DNA of 64,000 nt from Hymenobacter rubripertinctus (GCF_003583925.1 NZ_QYCN01000007.1:188-64187), one strand, 5' to 3'; positions 45,455 to 54,934 are shown, counted from the stretch's first letter. Notes: generated from the letters alone by a model not told the origin. Numbers and translations are program-made.

Positions 45455-46558
45455 TTAGATGAAGCAAGATGCACAACCGACCTCTTCCTCATCATCTAAG
45501 ATATCCAGCAGGTAAGGGCTTGCAGGCCCTTTTGCTTTGCGCTGCTTTCCAATAGCGTCAAGCTTGATTTGACGCAGCCGCACCGGCTTAATTAAGTCGG
45601 TCAGCGACTCTTCCATCCAGGTGTACCCGTCCCGCTCATAGGCAAGAGCCCGCTCGAATAGTTCTGGGTGCTGCTCATAAAGCCATACCCATTCAATCTT
45701 TTGCTGAAAGAAGCAGAAAAAGCAGCCCGAGCGACTACGGGCGTACTCACCCTTTTGCCCGTCCACCTCAAATGTGATTTTCTCATAATAGGCCGGCACG
45801 CCCACTCCGCTTTCGCGCAGCAGCCGGAAGATGTCGGCTCGAATAAGATTGTCGTCGTTGTCGAGTAACGAAAAGTCAGTTGCTTCGGCCAGCGGATAGG
45901 CAGTGCCTCGCAGCATCCCAAACACTACTTTATTAAACAGGCGCGTGTCGGCATCAAGTAGCGCGTTGAGCTTTTGCGCTTGCGTAAAACCTCGTGACAG
46001 TGGCGTTTCGGCCAAGGCCACCACCCGCGTCAGCTGTGCGGGTTCACTCAGTTCCTCATACAGCCCGCGCAGCCGCGCTATGGCATCGTTTTGCAGCACC
46101 TTTTGCACCACGTCTTCGCTCCAGATGTTACGCCGAAAGGGAAAAATAGACTGGATGTTGGGTTTGCGCGAGATATAGCCTTCACGGTCCTCGTCACCGC
46201 GAATTCCCACATAAGACACTACTGGGTCATCACCCACAAACTTCTCAAAAGGCTCCAACTTCAGCTTTTTGGTGCACCACCGAGCGCTCGATGACGGCAG
46301 GTACCCACCGTAGACCTTCACGAAATGGTCGAATGAGTCCTCTGGGCTTTCTTCCGCTGCTTCCAGACGCGTCACTTTCTGCCCTAGGTAGTTTTCCAGG
46401 TTGCTAATCAGCGTGTACGTTTCCGGCAATTCCTTTCCTGTGTCACAGAAGTAGTATTCAAGCTGCAGCTCCGGGTGCTTGTGGCGTAGGTAGATAGCTA
46501 GCGCCGCGCTGTCCTTACCGCCGGAAATGCCGAGTAGATGTCGTGTGGGCTTAGTCAT
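45455..46558 (-). CDS. sspD: SspD/DndC-like ATP pyrophosphatase (PAPS-reductase family)
   Basis: The protein has 367 residues. The PP-loop SGGKDS (12-17) binds ATP and adenylates the DNA backbone for sulfur transfer. Conserved cysteines are Cys95 (SARWCTKK), Cys279 and Cys282 (GCFFCFF), and a terminal Cys362/Cys365 (GCASCFI), fit to hold an iron-sulfur cluster or carry persulfide. This is the central enzyme of DNA phosphorothioation, in which sulfur replaces a non-bridging oxygen. Sulfur must come from a cysteine desulfurase, which is absent nearby. It starts 11 bases after the large ATPase. Confidence 0.85.
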   Translation of the reverse strand: MTKPTRHLLGISGGKDSAALAIYLRHKHPELQLEYYFCDTGKELPETYTLISNLENYLGQKVTRLEAAEESPEDSFDHFVKVYGGYLPSSSARWCTKKLKLEPFEKFVGDDPVVSYVGIRGDEDREGYISRKPNIQSIFPFRRNIWSEDVVQKVLQNDAIARLRGLYEELSEPAQLTRVVALAETPLSRGFTQAQKLNALLDADTRLFNKVVFGMLRGTAYPLAEATDFSLLDNDDNLIRADIFRLLRESGVGVPAYYEKITFEVDGQKGEYARSRSGCFFCFFQQKIEWVWLYEQHPELFERALAYERDGYTWMEESLTDLIKPVRLRQIKLDAIGKQRKAKGPASPYLLDILDDEEEVGCASCFI

Positions 46559-46569
46559 AGTCGTACTAT

Positions 46570-49500
46570 TTATAGTTGCTCCTGTAACAGGCGGGCTAGG
46601 ATTGCGAGACTGCGAGCTTTGTCTGTGCCTAGTAGCGCCCGAATTTCATTTTCTACGGTTACATCTGCGGTGCTGAGTTGCTTCGGCCGCCGAATGATAC
46701 GGATTTGTTCTTTTTTTCCAAACGCCGCAATACCTAACCGGAAAATATCCTCTGCACCAGCATCAGGGTTGGCTTTCGCCAGTTCACACAAATTGTCTAG
46801 CTCATGAACGCGCTGCTGAAACTCATCTTGGAACCTACGTTCATCAGCATCCTCAAAGCTAGTTAGGCTCTTACCAAGCACGCAAGTTGCCATTGAGTTG
46901 AGCCACGATTCCCGGTCGTCTAGTTTCGACGTTACTCGGTCCTGAAATACGCGGAGGTCTGCCGGAACTCGGTGCTTTTCTAGTCCCTTAAAACGCTCCT
47001 GAAGCCGCCGCTTATAGTCGTCGAAGTCCACTGTTTTACCTACTACCAGACTGCTAATGAATGCATCCATACGAGTCAGCAAAGCCGGGTATGCTTGGAG
47101 CAGACGGGCAATATTTACCTGTAGGGTTTTCACGTAACGTTCCCGCGTATCCGCGTCACGCTGCAGTTCAGGGAGGTTGAAACCTAAAGCCCCCGGAAAC
47201 TTCTCAAAGAAAGCCGCTTCTGGGTCCTTCGCGGTGGAAATGCTTTCGCGTAGACGCTGTGTTGCTACGGGTAGGTTGCGGGTATGCTGTGCATAAGCTG
47301 GCAGTTGCTTATACATGGTCAAAAAGGGCTTAATAGACTCAATGAAAGTTGCATTTGACACTCGTTCAGTTGAGCCTAGCTGCAGTAATTCGCGGTAGTC
47401 GTTGAACAGTGCCAACTTTTCAGGTAGTAGGGCAAATGCCTTAACTGTGTATAAAGCGGGGCTTTTTGTGAACAGGTCAACTACAGCCAAATGCATTTCG
47501 GGTATATACTTACCCTGCTCTCCATAAAGCGCAAACTCGTGGCGCTTCATAAATAAAAATAGCGGCACCCAAAAGTCCACAAGCCCTTGTTTAAGCTTGA
47601 GCGGCTTGCGAAGCAGCGCCTGCATCAGTTCCGAAATCTTTAACGGACCTTCCTGTGACCGCTGCAAAAATTCCTCACCTATCTGCCACAGAGCTTGAAA
47701 AGAAGCGTTGGTGGGAGTAGTTAGAGCGTACTCGCCGTTCACCACTTGGTGTATACCAGTCTCCTTCAGTAAGGAGAGGTAGATGGTCTTTTCTGGCGGA
47801 AAATTCTTGATAGGAAACCCCAAGTCAGGGTATTGCCAATTTTCAAACAGCGCCCGCATGAAATTTTTCCGCGCCGTAGCAATAGGCGTAGATAGCTTGG
47901 TTTTGTTCACCAGCTCGCTGCGGTAAACGGGCGTGTCAGTATAAACGTGAGCGGCGATGTTTGACAAGCAGCGGTTGAATGCCCGACGCCCCTTAAAATT
48001 AAGCTGTGCCGGCCCATTCGTGAACCAAGTTATCGCGCCATCTTGCGCATAGAGATTGTCAATGACATAGTGGCGAAGCAGTGCTTCCTGGTGTTCAAGA
48101 ATACTGTTTAGCTCGCGCCGAGCTACTTTATCGTTCAGGTTCTCGTCGCGCACTTTGCGCACCTTATCAATCTCCCGAATCAACTTCTTTATCTCCCCCG
48201 ACCGCTCATAAATGCCATATAGCACCGCATCTTGACGAGCGCCAACTGTCTGTTGCAGCTTGTCGATAGTGAGCGTGTCCGAAAAAATAAGGTTTACAAA
48301 CCCATCGACTTCCCCTTTCGGCTCTTCCAGAAGTGCTTCTTCTGTCATCCGTACTTCGAAGATGCGTGGTGTGCCCTTCTCAAAAGATATTTGCTTGGCC
48401 GCGATATAGGGAAAGGTGAAAAACTCTTGTAGCCGGGTCGCTACGTCGGTTACCTGTTCTACTAGATTGCCCGCCTCATCAATTGCTAGCTCAATGTCTA
48501 GGTCAGTGCCCTCAAACAGGATATAGCTGTTTTTGTGCGGCACTAACCGAAGTAGTTTTTGCTGCACGAGGATTTGCAACAAGTGTGCAACAGAGGCTAC
48601 ATCCAAGCTAGTCTGCGCGTACGTTTCCAAGAACTCGGAGCTGATTTCAGCCCCTGCCGGCGCGAAAATGGACAGCATGCCAATGGTTTTCACCAACTGG
48701 TTAGCTGCTTCCAAATCGGTGGGTACCTCAAAGTGCTTTTCCAGTTGCTCTAACGTGGACCGAATGATAGCCCACTGCGCAAAATGGGGGTTGTACTTCG
48801 ATGTGAGCAGGGAGTAATAATGGAAGCTTAGGTAGTCATATACCCGGCTCAAATTGAAATAGGTGCCGCGGGCGCTATGCTGTTGTAGACCTAGGTAATC
48901 ATTCGACTGAAGGAAAGTGAACAACGACCGTTCATTTTGCCCGTAGCGCTGCAAGGCCTGTACTAACACAGCTGCCGATAGCAAATCCATTGGCCACAAC
49001 TGCTGCTGCATTTCTGGCGAGAAATAGTCGCGTAATGGGAACGCTTGGGCCTTGGCAATGGCTTCAAACAATCGGCTGTTCGCGACGGCGTCTGCTGCTG
49101 TGGCCTGCTGCGTGGTACCAAGCTGTTGAGCCGCCAGAAACAGTAGTTGCTCTACAGGTTCGTTAAACGTCAGTTCTTTAAGCCGGCCTTTAACCTTATC
49201 CCATTCCTGCCGCTGCGTGCGCGTCAATTCCAGTGAGTAGGCACTAACATCCTGGTGAACAGTCGTCAGTAGCAGAATTTCTTTGCGCGAGTCGTTGATG
49301 TACTCAGCCAACTCCTGAATAAAGTACAGCTCCTCTTCAGGGTTCTCTTTTGCGGCGTACTCTAGAAACTTGCCAAACTCATCTACCACTAGCACCAGTG
49401 CGGATTTCTTCTTGGCTAAGCGGCGGTACTCATCATCTAATGCCGCAATGATGGTGGAAGTAGATGTGTCGGCCGTGGCCCCCACTACGTAGTGTTGTGC

Positions 49501-49803
49501 CAGGGTTTGTTTCAGCGAGGCATACTGCCCCACGAAATGCTCAAAGTGAAATCCCTTTACATTCTTAAAACCAGCCTCAAGCTGGAAATAGTCGTGCTGC
49601 TTGCTCAGCGTCTGCTGAAAGGCCCACAAAAACGCGGATTTGCCTGTACCATAAGCCCCAACGATGTTGAAGCAGTGGATGCCCGAGAGGTAGTTATTAA
49701 TTAGCTGCCCAAAAACCGTTTGGGCATTGGGGGTGGGCAGATACGACAACTCCTGTGTGGCATCGCGGACGATGTTGACGGAAGGACTAAACGGTCTGGC
49801 CAT
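46570..49803 (-). CDS. sspC: Large P-loop ATPase of the phosphorothioation system (SspC-like)
   Basis: The protein has 1,077 residues. An N-terminal STAND/AAA-like ATPase has Walker A GAYGTGKS (49-56) and Walker B LVLVVDEFGK (about 142-151). A long helical remainder has no recognised domain. Size and position between a DUF4007 gene and a PAPS-reductase gene match SspC, the ATPase of single-strand phosphorothioation. It overlaps the end of the DUF4007 gene by 17 bases. Base composition is lower in G+C than the phage genes on both sides, a sign of transfer. Confidence 0.8.
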   Translation of the reverse strand: MARPFSPSVNIVRDATQELSYLPTPNAQTVFGQLINNYLSGIHCFNIVGAYGTGKSAFLWAFQQTLSKQHDYFQLEAGFKNVKGFHFEHFVGQYASLKQTLAQHYVVGATADTSTSTIIAALDDEYRRLAKKKSALVLVVDEFGKFLEYAAKENPEEELYFIQELAEYINDSRKEILLLTTVHQDVSAYSLELTRTQRQEWDKVKGRLKELTFNEPVEQLLFLAAQQLGTTQQATAADAVANSRLFEAIAKAQAFPLRDYFSPEMQQQLWPMDLLSAAVLVQALQRYGQNERSLFTFLQSNDYLGLQQHSARGTYFNLSRVYDYLSFHYYSLLTSKYNPHFAQWAIIRSTLEQLEKHFEVPTDLEAANQLVKTIGMLSIFAPAGAEISSEFLETYAQTSLDVASVAHLLQILVQQKLLRLVPHKNSYILFEGTDLDIELAIDEAGNLVEQVTDVATRLQEFFTFPYIAAKQISFEKGTPRIFEVRMTEEALLEEPKGEVDGFVNLIFSDTLTIDKLQQTVGARQDAVLYGIYERSGEIKKLIREIDKVRKVRDENLNDKVARRELNSILEHQEALLRHYVIDNLYAQDGAITWFTNGPAQLNFKGRRAFNRCLSNIAAHVYTDTPVYRSELVNKTKLSTPIATARKNFMRALFENWQYPDLGFPIKNFPPEKTIYLSLLKETGIHQVVNGEYALTTPTNASFQALWQIGEEFLQRSQEGPLKISELMQALLRKPLKLKQGLVDFWVPLFLFMKRHEFALYGEQGKYIPEMHLAVVDLFTKSPALYTVKAFALLPEKLALFNDYRELLQLGSTERVSNATFIESIKPFLTMYKQLPAYAQHTRNLPVATQRLRESISTAKDPEAAFFEKFPGALGFNLPELQRDADTRERYVKTLQVNIARLLQAYPALLTRMDAFISSLVVGKTVDFDDYKRRLQERFKGLEKHRVPADLRVFQDRVTSKLDDRESWLNSMATCVLGKSLTSFEDADERRFQDEFQQRVHELDNLCELAKANPDAGAEDIFRLGIAAFGKKEQIRIIRRPKQLSTADVTVENEIRALLGTDKARSLAILARLLQEQL

Positions 49804-50668
49804 AATATTCTTGTAGAACCTCAGTGAGGTTGATTTGCTCTTTCTTAACAGTCAGCACTCGGTTTCCTGCTGTACTCGAATAGACAATAGCCGCTGGGAA
49901 ATGTGCTATCATCTCTTCAATCTTGTGGAATAGGCCTTTCTCGTTTAGGGCGAACACTAATCCCGGCGAGTCTGGCGCAACTTCTAGGTCGGTAAAGCTG
50001 ATGGTTTCACCGTAAGCCTTGTTTTCTATTATTACCCGCAACACCACTTGCCAAGGTAACTCTGGTCGCTCTAGGTTTTCGATGCTGTAGCGGGTGTCAT
50101 CATTCTTATTTACCACGAGTAGGCCTAGGTCCTGCAAAAGGCCCGTAGACTCCTCCTCAATATCCACCTTGCCCGATGCCTTGCCTGAAGGGCCATAAGC
50201 CCGCAAGAATACAGCAATGTCAGAGTTTAGAGTGTTCTCGTTAACTGGGCTATTGCGTTCGGCGCATTTGCGGTTGATGAAGTTCTGCAGCTGTGTCTTA
50301 CTGAATGAAAAGCCGTCTTTGCGCAGTTCATTGAATACATAGTGATAGAGCGAGGCCCGGCCCGTGCTTACCAACAAGTAGTGCAGATGCCACAGGGTAG
50401 CTCCATCCTCAATGTATGGATCAAACCCATTGGCATTGAGCAACTCATGGGCGACGGGCTTCAAGGTATCCGTTTCGTCCGTCAAGCCAAAAGCACGTAG
50501 CCAGTACCGAATCGACGTGACCATATTCTTCCCGACCCCCAACTTAACCACTGCGTCATCGTCGTTGAAGTTGCCTCCAGCCTCGATAAAGTCATATCCT
50601 TTCTTTAGCCAATTATTACGGCAAAGAAAAGTATCATGTCCCTGGAATATTAGCCGGTCTAATAGCAT
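49787..50668 (-). CDS. sspB: DUF4007 protein, SspB-like
   Basis: The protein has 293 residues from the ATG at 50668; the GTG at 50704 adds an unconserved stretch. The DUF4007 signature is clear: FQGHDTFLCRNNWLKKGYDF, KLGVGKNMVTSIRYWLRAFGL and ATLWHLHYLLVSTG. SspB proteins of this family are nickases that open one strand for single-strand sulfur modification. As first gene it sets the operon. Upstream (50,669-51,050) I see no strong minus-strand promoter. Confidence 0.85.
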   Translation of the reverse strand: MLLDRLIFQGHDTFLCRNNWLKKGYDFIEAGGNFNDDDAVVKLGVGKNMVTSIRYWLRAFGLTDETDTLKPVAHELLNANGFDPYIEDGATLWHLHYLLVSTGRASLYHYVFNELRKDGFSFSKTQLQNFINRKCAERNSPVNENTLNSDIAVFLRAYGPSGKASGKVDIEEESTGLLQDLGLLVVNKNDDTRYSIENLERPELPWQVVLRVIIENKAYGETISFTDLEVAPDSPGLVFALNEKGLFHKIEEMIAHFPAAIVYSSTAGNRVLTVKKEQINLTEVLQEYYGQTV

Positions 50669-51050
50669 AGCAGTGCTTTTTATGCTAAGGTAGCAGAAAG
50701 CCACCCTAAGCCGATACTACCACTAAGGCTTTGAGCAAATAAAGTTGGCTAACTAACACTTATAATCTATTATCATCACTAATTTGCTAATATACATGGC
50801 TGTAATACAACGGGCTTGCTCACGCCACTAACCGAATACACCATATTGCAGACTCATTGTCATTCGCCAGCGCATCAAAACCACCTATTGCTTCTAGGCC
50901 TTCACAGGTGTTCTTCAGAATAGCGCGGCTCCCTGACCTCTCTCTATTTGGCCCAGCGCTGAACTTGTTGACTGGTATAGGAATCCTAGCTTTGCATGAT
51001 TGCCTAAAGTTCTCTTCCACGTTGAATTGCCTTGAGCCAGGTAGCTCGCA
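50669..51050. other. A+T-rich divergent intergenic region
   Basis: This 382-base gap separates the defence operon from the plus-strand DUF1828 pair. Besides the plus-strand promoter at 50965-50994, I see a weak minus-strand element (TTTATTTG, 50739-50732). Short frames on both strands have no coding character. Confidence 0.6.
50965..50994 (+). promoter_or_regulatory. Promoter of the DUF1828 gene pair
   Basis: TTG (50965-50967), 19 bases, TAGCTTTG (50987-50994): full agreement with the Bacteroidota consensus, 56 bases before the ATG at 51051. Confidence 0.75.
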
Positions 51051-51629
51051 ATGAAAAAAATTAATACCATCGTCCGCGACAATTACGAGCGCTACACGGC
51101 CCTAATTGCTGAGCCCAAACGAACCGCGGGCCCCGGCCTCGACCTATCGCAGAAGAAGGGCACAAACAAGGTGCTACACGCCTGTCAGATACCAGTCATT
51201 CACTCCGACGACCCCATTGACCTATGGCTCATCGCTGAAATTCGCATCGACCGGTTGCACGATTTCAAATTCAAGTTGCGTGCCCCTAGTTTCATGGGTG
51301 AGCCACTGCTCAACTATGATTCAGCTGGTCCTACACACCGCAACGAGGGAGTTACGTCCTTGCCGGAACAAATAGTGACCACTCCGCATTTTAACTGTTA
51401 TGACCAGCAGGGCCGCCGCATCGCCTATAAAACAGCGCCCCTAACCAACCCCGAGGTCGTCCGTGAGTTGGAAGATATTGACCGTTGTGTCATCCATTTT
51501 TATGAGGAAACGCGGCTGACCCATGACCCCGCCGGCTACCCAGCCATTTCGCTCACCGCCCCCGGCACCCTGCCTTTCGCTCACCATACCAACGCCGACC
51601 CCCATGCCCACGTCGTCCGCTTCGTTTGA
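51051..51629 (+). CDS. Partner protein upstream of the DUF1828 gene, unknown
   Basis: The protein has 192 residues and is soluble. It contains a beta-rich core (LWLIAEIRIDRLHDFKFKLRAPSFMGEPLLNYD) and a later HFNCYDQQGRRIAYKTAP. I recognise no family with confidence. Its 3' end overlaps the DUF1828 start by 26 bases in another frame, so the two are almost certainly co-translated and may form a two-component module. A full promoter lies upstream. Confidence 0.65.
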   Translation: MKKINTIVRDNYERYTALIAEPKRTAGPGLDLSQKKGTNKVLHACQIPVIHSDDPIDLWLIAEIRIDRLHDFKFKLRAPSFMGEPLLNYDSAGPTHRNEGVTSLPEQIVTTPHFNCYDQQGRRIAYKTAPLTNPEVVRELEDIDRCVIHFYEETRLTHDPAGYPAISLTAPGTLPFAHHTNADPHAHVVRFV

Positions 51630-52434
51630 AGACCTCTTCCACCGGGTGCGGCAGGATTACGGGCAGCTGTGGGACTTTAAACTTCGGGGCAAGACCCTCG
51701 AAATAATCACGCCGCACTCCACTACTACCGACAAGTTTGTGTCGGTTTTCCTCGTCGCGCAAGACGGTGACTTTGTGGTCAGCGACGGCGGTTTCCTGGC
51801 CCACGGTAATTACATTGAAACCGACATGGGAGAGTCCGTCTGTTACAACCGGATGTTTGAGCACCTGGAAGTCCATTATGAAATCAAGCAGATAATGGAC
51901 ACTGTTGGCACGCTCATTTACTACAAGAAGACCAATGAGGCCGCACGGGTTAGCTCCTTGGTCCTTGACGTGGCCAGCTTTATTACCGGAGCCGTCAACG
52001 CCTCCCAGGTTGCTTTCGTGCCAGCAAACGAAGTCGCTGCCCGCCGCCGGTTTACCGGGCAAGCTAATACGTATATGCGCGAAATCTTTGCCCGCCGAGA
52101 GATACGCTTCAATTCCCGTATCAACGACGACATCAAGACCAAGTACAGCGTGGTGCTTCGCCATCGAACCAAAGTAAGCCTTGTTAGCTACGTCACGGGT
52201 TCTGATGAATATTACTTCTCAAACAGCATCAGCAAAGCCAACATGGGGTTTGAGCTACTGGTTGGCACACCGGTAAGTGACCTGATTAATCATAGAGTGG
52301 CATTGGTCGATGATGTTTCAGCCGGTTACCAGGCTGGCGCTTTTGCCGGTCACCTGCGCGTGCTACGCAAAACCTGCCCTGTTGTATTGTGGAGCCAGAA
52401 AGATGAGCTACACAGTATTCTAGAGAGTGATTAG
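51604..52434 (+). CDS. DUF1828-domain protein
   Basis: The protein has 276 residues from the ATG at 51604; the ATG at 51523 gives a Pro-rich leader without homology. The DUF1828 domain is at about 15-110 (LWDFKLRGKTLEIITPHSTTTDKFVSVFLVAQDGDFVVSDGG). The C-terminal half (about 140-276) resembles the DUF1829-type companion domain. Such proteins occur in phages and defence-rich loci and have no known function. The gene lies between the Ssp-type operon and an AlbA-like gene. Confidence 0.75.
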   Translation: MPTSSASFEDLFHRVRQDYGQLWDFKLRGKTLEIITPHSTTTDKFVSVFLVAQDGDFVVSDGGFLAHGNYIETDMGESVCYNRMFEHLEVHYEIKQIMDTVGTLIYYKKTNEAARVSSLVLDVASFITGAVNASQVAFVPANEVAARRRFTGQANTYMREIFARREIRFNSRINDDIKTKYSVVLRHRTKVSLVSYVTGSDEYYFSNSISKANMGFELLVGTPVSDLINHRVALVDDVSAGYQAGAFAGHLRVLRKTCPVVLWSQKDELHSILESD

Positions 52435-52522
52435 TGGCAACTGACAACAAAAGCTAGTTCGTCTATCTCACGTCGCAGGTTTTGCCATTAGCCTGCATGT
52501 CGCCTAGTTTGCTACTCCGCCC

Positions 52523-54199
52523 ATGACTGTTGACCAAGTGCGCCGCCTGCTCGCCCAGGGCGAGGGCATCCAGCTCGAATTCAAAGAAGCCGACCACGCC
52601 CTGCCGGACAACTTCTTTGAAACCGTGTGCGCCTTCCTCAACCGCGACGGCGGCACCATCCTGCTCGGTGTCGAGGATGACGGTACCGTGTGCGGCGTGC
52701 AGCCCACCGCCGTGCAAACCCTCAGAACCAACATCGTCAACCTCTCCAACAACCCCGAAAAGCTGGACCCACCCTGTGTGCTCTTTCCCAGCCAAGTGCA
52801 ACTGGCCGGCAAAGAAGTGCTGTGCGTGCAGGTGCTGGCCGATTCGCAGCTGCACCGTACCCGCGGCGTCGTTTACGACCGCAGCGAAGACGGGGACTTC
52901 GGCGTCACCGACCCCGCCCGCATTGCCGGGCTACATAACCGCAAGCGCCTCTTCTACACCGAAAGTACTGTCTACCCCCACCTGCGCCTCCAGGACCTGC
53001 GCGAAGACCTTTTCCCTAAGGTCCGCCAGCTTATGGCCAGCCGCAACCCCGGCCATCCCTGGCTCACTCTCGACAATCATCAGCTGCTGGTCAAGGCCGG
53101 CCTCTACCAGCGCGACAACCAGCAGCAGGAGGGGTATACCCTGGCTGCCGCTCTGCTATTTGGCCGCGACGAAGTCATCACCCAGGTTGTACCGCATTTC
53201 CGCGTCGACGCCCTGCTGCGCCGCCACAACGTCCAGCGCTACGATGACCGCCTCGATATCCGCACCAATCTGATTGACGCCTACGAGCAGCTGATGGGCT
53301 TCGTCAGCAAGCACCTGCCCGACCCATTCTATATGGAAGGCACTACCAGCATCAGCCTGCGCGACAAAATCTTCCGCGAGGTAGTGGCCAACATCCTCGT
53401 GCACCGCGAATACACCAATGCCCTGCCCACCACTTTTGTCATCTACGCCGACCAAGTGATAGCCGAAAACGCCAACGTACCTCACCATGGCGGCCCGTTA
53501 CTACTCGATACCTTTGCCCCCTACCCGAAAAACCCCACTATTGCTCGGTTCTTCCTACAGTTGGGCCGCGCCGAAGAGCTTGGTTCTGGGGTGATGAACG
53601 TCACCCACTACCTGCCCAAGTACGTGCCCGGTGCCCTCCCGCGCTTCATCGACGGCCCCGTATTTCAAACCGTGCTGCCCCTGCTCGTGCGCCTGCTAGG
53701 GGAGGAGGCCGCCGGCCTGCTCCTTCGGGTCCTGTCCCTGCCCCCCGATGCCATCACCCAGGCCAATCTCGCTGTTCTCTCTCTAAGTCCCAACCTGCCC
53801 ACCCCATCCGATGCTTCCCCGGCCGCGCTGGTCTACCAGCAGGGACTAAGCTGGTCCGAAAAAGGGACCAAGCTGAACTTAGACAAAAGCCCCCTAACTA
53901 CCCCCCAGCCCACTTTCGACCAGTGGCAAGAACTAAGCGATGAGGAAAAAGGGACCAAGCTGGCCTCGCCTCGCTTGCTGCAATTCCTGCGCGTCCTCAC
54001 CCTGTGCCTCCAGCCCCAACCCCTGACCGCCGTCCTCAAAGTTCTGGATGTGGCCAACCGCACGAAATTCCGCACCAGCTACCTGGAACCCTTACTTCAA
54101 CGGCGTTTGCTAGCTCTCACCCTGCCCGACATTCCCAACTCCCCCAATCAGCGCTACCAAACCACGGAGCAAGGCCAGCTACTAGTAGCCGGAGGGTAA
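52523..54199 (+). CDS. AlbA_2/Schlafen-like ATP-binding protein
   Basis: The protein has 558 residues. The N-terminal AlbA_2 (Schlafen AlbA) domain is at about 12-130 (IQLEFKEADHALPDNFFETVCAFLNRDGGTILLGVEDDG), then a helical region and a GHKL-type ATP-binding HATPase_c_4 domain (about 265-400; REVVANILVHREYT, GSGVMNVTHYLPKY). A C-terminal part with EKGTKL written twice leads to a winged-helix-like end. Family members are annotated as RecG-like or transcriptional regulators, and several defence loci carry them. Role unknown here. Confidence 0.82.
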   Translation: MTVDQVRRLLAQGEGIQLEFKEADHALPDNFFETVCAFLNRDGGTILLGVEDDGTVCGVQPTAVQTLRTNIVNLSNNPEKLDPPCVLFPSQVQLAGKEVLCVQVLADSQLHRTRGVVYDRSEDGDFGVTDPARIAGLHNRKRLFYTESTVYPHLRLQDLREDLFPKVRQLMASRNPGHPWLTLDNHQLLVKAGLYQRDNQQQEGYTLAAALLFGRDEVITQVVPHFRVDALLRRHNVQRYDDRLDIRTNLIDAYEQLMGFVSKHLPDPFYMEGTTSISLRDKIFREVVANILVHREYTNALPTTFVIYADQVIAENANVPHHGGPLLLDTFAPYPKNPTIARFFLQLGRAEELGSGVMNVTHYLPKYVPGALPRFIDGPVFQTVLPLLVRLLGEEAAGLLLRVLSLPPDAITQANLAVLSLSPNLPTPSDASPAALVYQQGLSWSEKGTKLNLDKSPLTTPQPTFDQWQELSDEEKGTKLASPRLLQFLRVLTLCLQPQPLTAVLKVLDVANRTKFRTSYLEPLLQRRLLALTLPDIPNSPNQRYQTTEQGQLLVAGG

Positions 54200-54208
54200 G
54201 TCCAACCC

Positions 54209-54577
54209 TCACGCCCGCTTCCGCTGCTGCCGCCCCCGATGTTGCTCCCAGCCCCACACTGCCGCCTCAAAGGCCTCGGCCGACAGCGTTACCACTGAAT
54301 ACCGCACCCGGTCCCGCAGGATGTAGTCGCCGATGGTATTGTGGTACCCCTGCCGGCGCAGCTCATCTGCCTGGCCTGGGAGTAGCACGGTCGCCAAATG
54401 TATCTGGTAGCCGCCGCTCGGGGTGGTTATCACGCTCACGCGCCGGTTGTGCAGCCGCCGCGTAAAGCCGTGCCGTTTTTCGTACCGCGCCGGACTACCC
54501 GGCAAGTGCGCCGGCGGGGTGAGGTAGGGTTTCTGCCGGGGAGTGGGCAACGCGGCTTTCTTGCGTGGAGTCTTCAT
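54209..54577 (-). CDS. Hypothetical phage-region protein, basic
   Basis: The protein has 122 residues. It is strongly basic at both ends (MKTPRKKAAL... HRGRQQRKRA) with a beta-rich middle (HGFTRRLHNRRVSVITTPSGGYQIHLATVLLPGQADELRRQG). No family is recognised. It is the last gene of the minus-strand lysis-region operon, 9 bases from the convergent AlbA gene. Nucleic-acid binding is possible from charge. Confidence 0.55.
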   Translation of the reverse strand: MKTPRKKAALPTPRQKPYLTPPAHLPGSPARYEKRHGFTRRLHNRRVSVITTPSGGYQIHLATVLLPGQADELRRQGYHNTIGDYILRDRVRYSVVTLSAEAFEAAVWGWEQHRGRQQRKRA

Positions 54578-54634
54578 AAAAACTGGTTTAGGTAGGTGTA
54601 GGTAATAAAGTCGGAAAAGAGGAGGGGCGGGGCC

Positions 54635-54934
54635 TCACGCCACCTGCTGCCCGCCCCATTGCAGAATGTCTTCGCCATTAGCCCGCGCCAGCGCCACCCA
54701 CACCACGGCCACCACGCCCAGCCACCCCACACGCTTGGCATCGTCATAGGCCTCCTCGAAATAGCAGGTCGCCACGTACTTCACCAGCTTCGCCGTCACC
54801 GGCCGCTGGTCGAGGGCGCCCGGCAGCGCGAGCCGCCACGGCCCTGCCTCATCCGGCCGGGAGAGCTCGATTTCCCGCTCCCGGCCCGGCCGCTCCGTAA
54901 TGGTGGCCCCCAGAACAAAAGCCGCGCGCCCCAT
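54635..54934 (-). CDS. Hypothetical phage-region protein
   Basis: The protein has 99 residues with no recognised family. The C-terminal part (VKYVATCYFEEAYDDAKRVGWLGVVAVVWVALARANGEDILQWGGQQVA) contains one hydrophobic stretch that could span a membrane. Its ATG overlaps the stop of the small upstream frame in an ATGA arrangement, suggesting coupling. Confidence 0.5.
   Translation of the reverse strand: MGRAAFVLGATITERPGREREIELSRPDEAGPWRLALPGALDQRPVTAKLVKYVATCYFEEAYDDAKRVGWLGVVAVVWVALARANGEDILQWGGQQVA

Noticed and set aside
40213..50668. Classical Dnd (DndABCDE) double-strand system
   Set aside because: DUF4007 and the large P-loop ATPase point to the Ssp type; no DndB or clear DndE is present.
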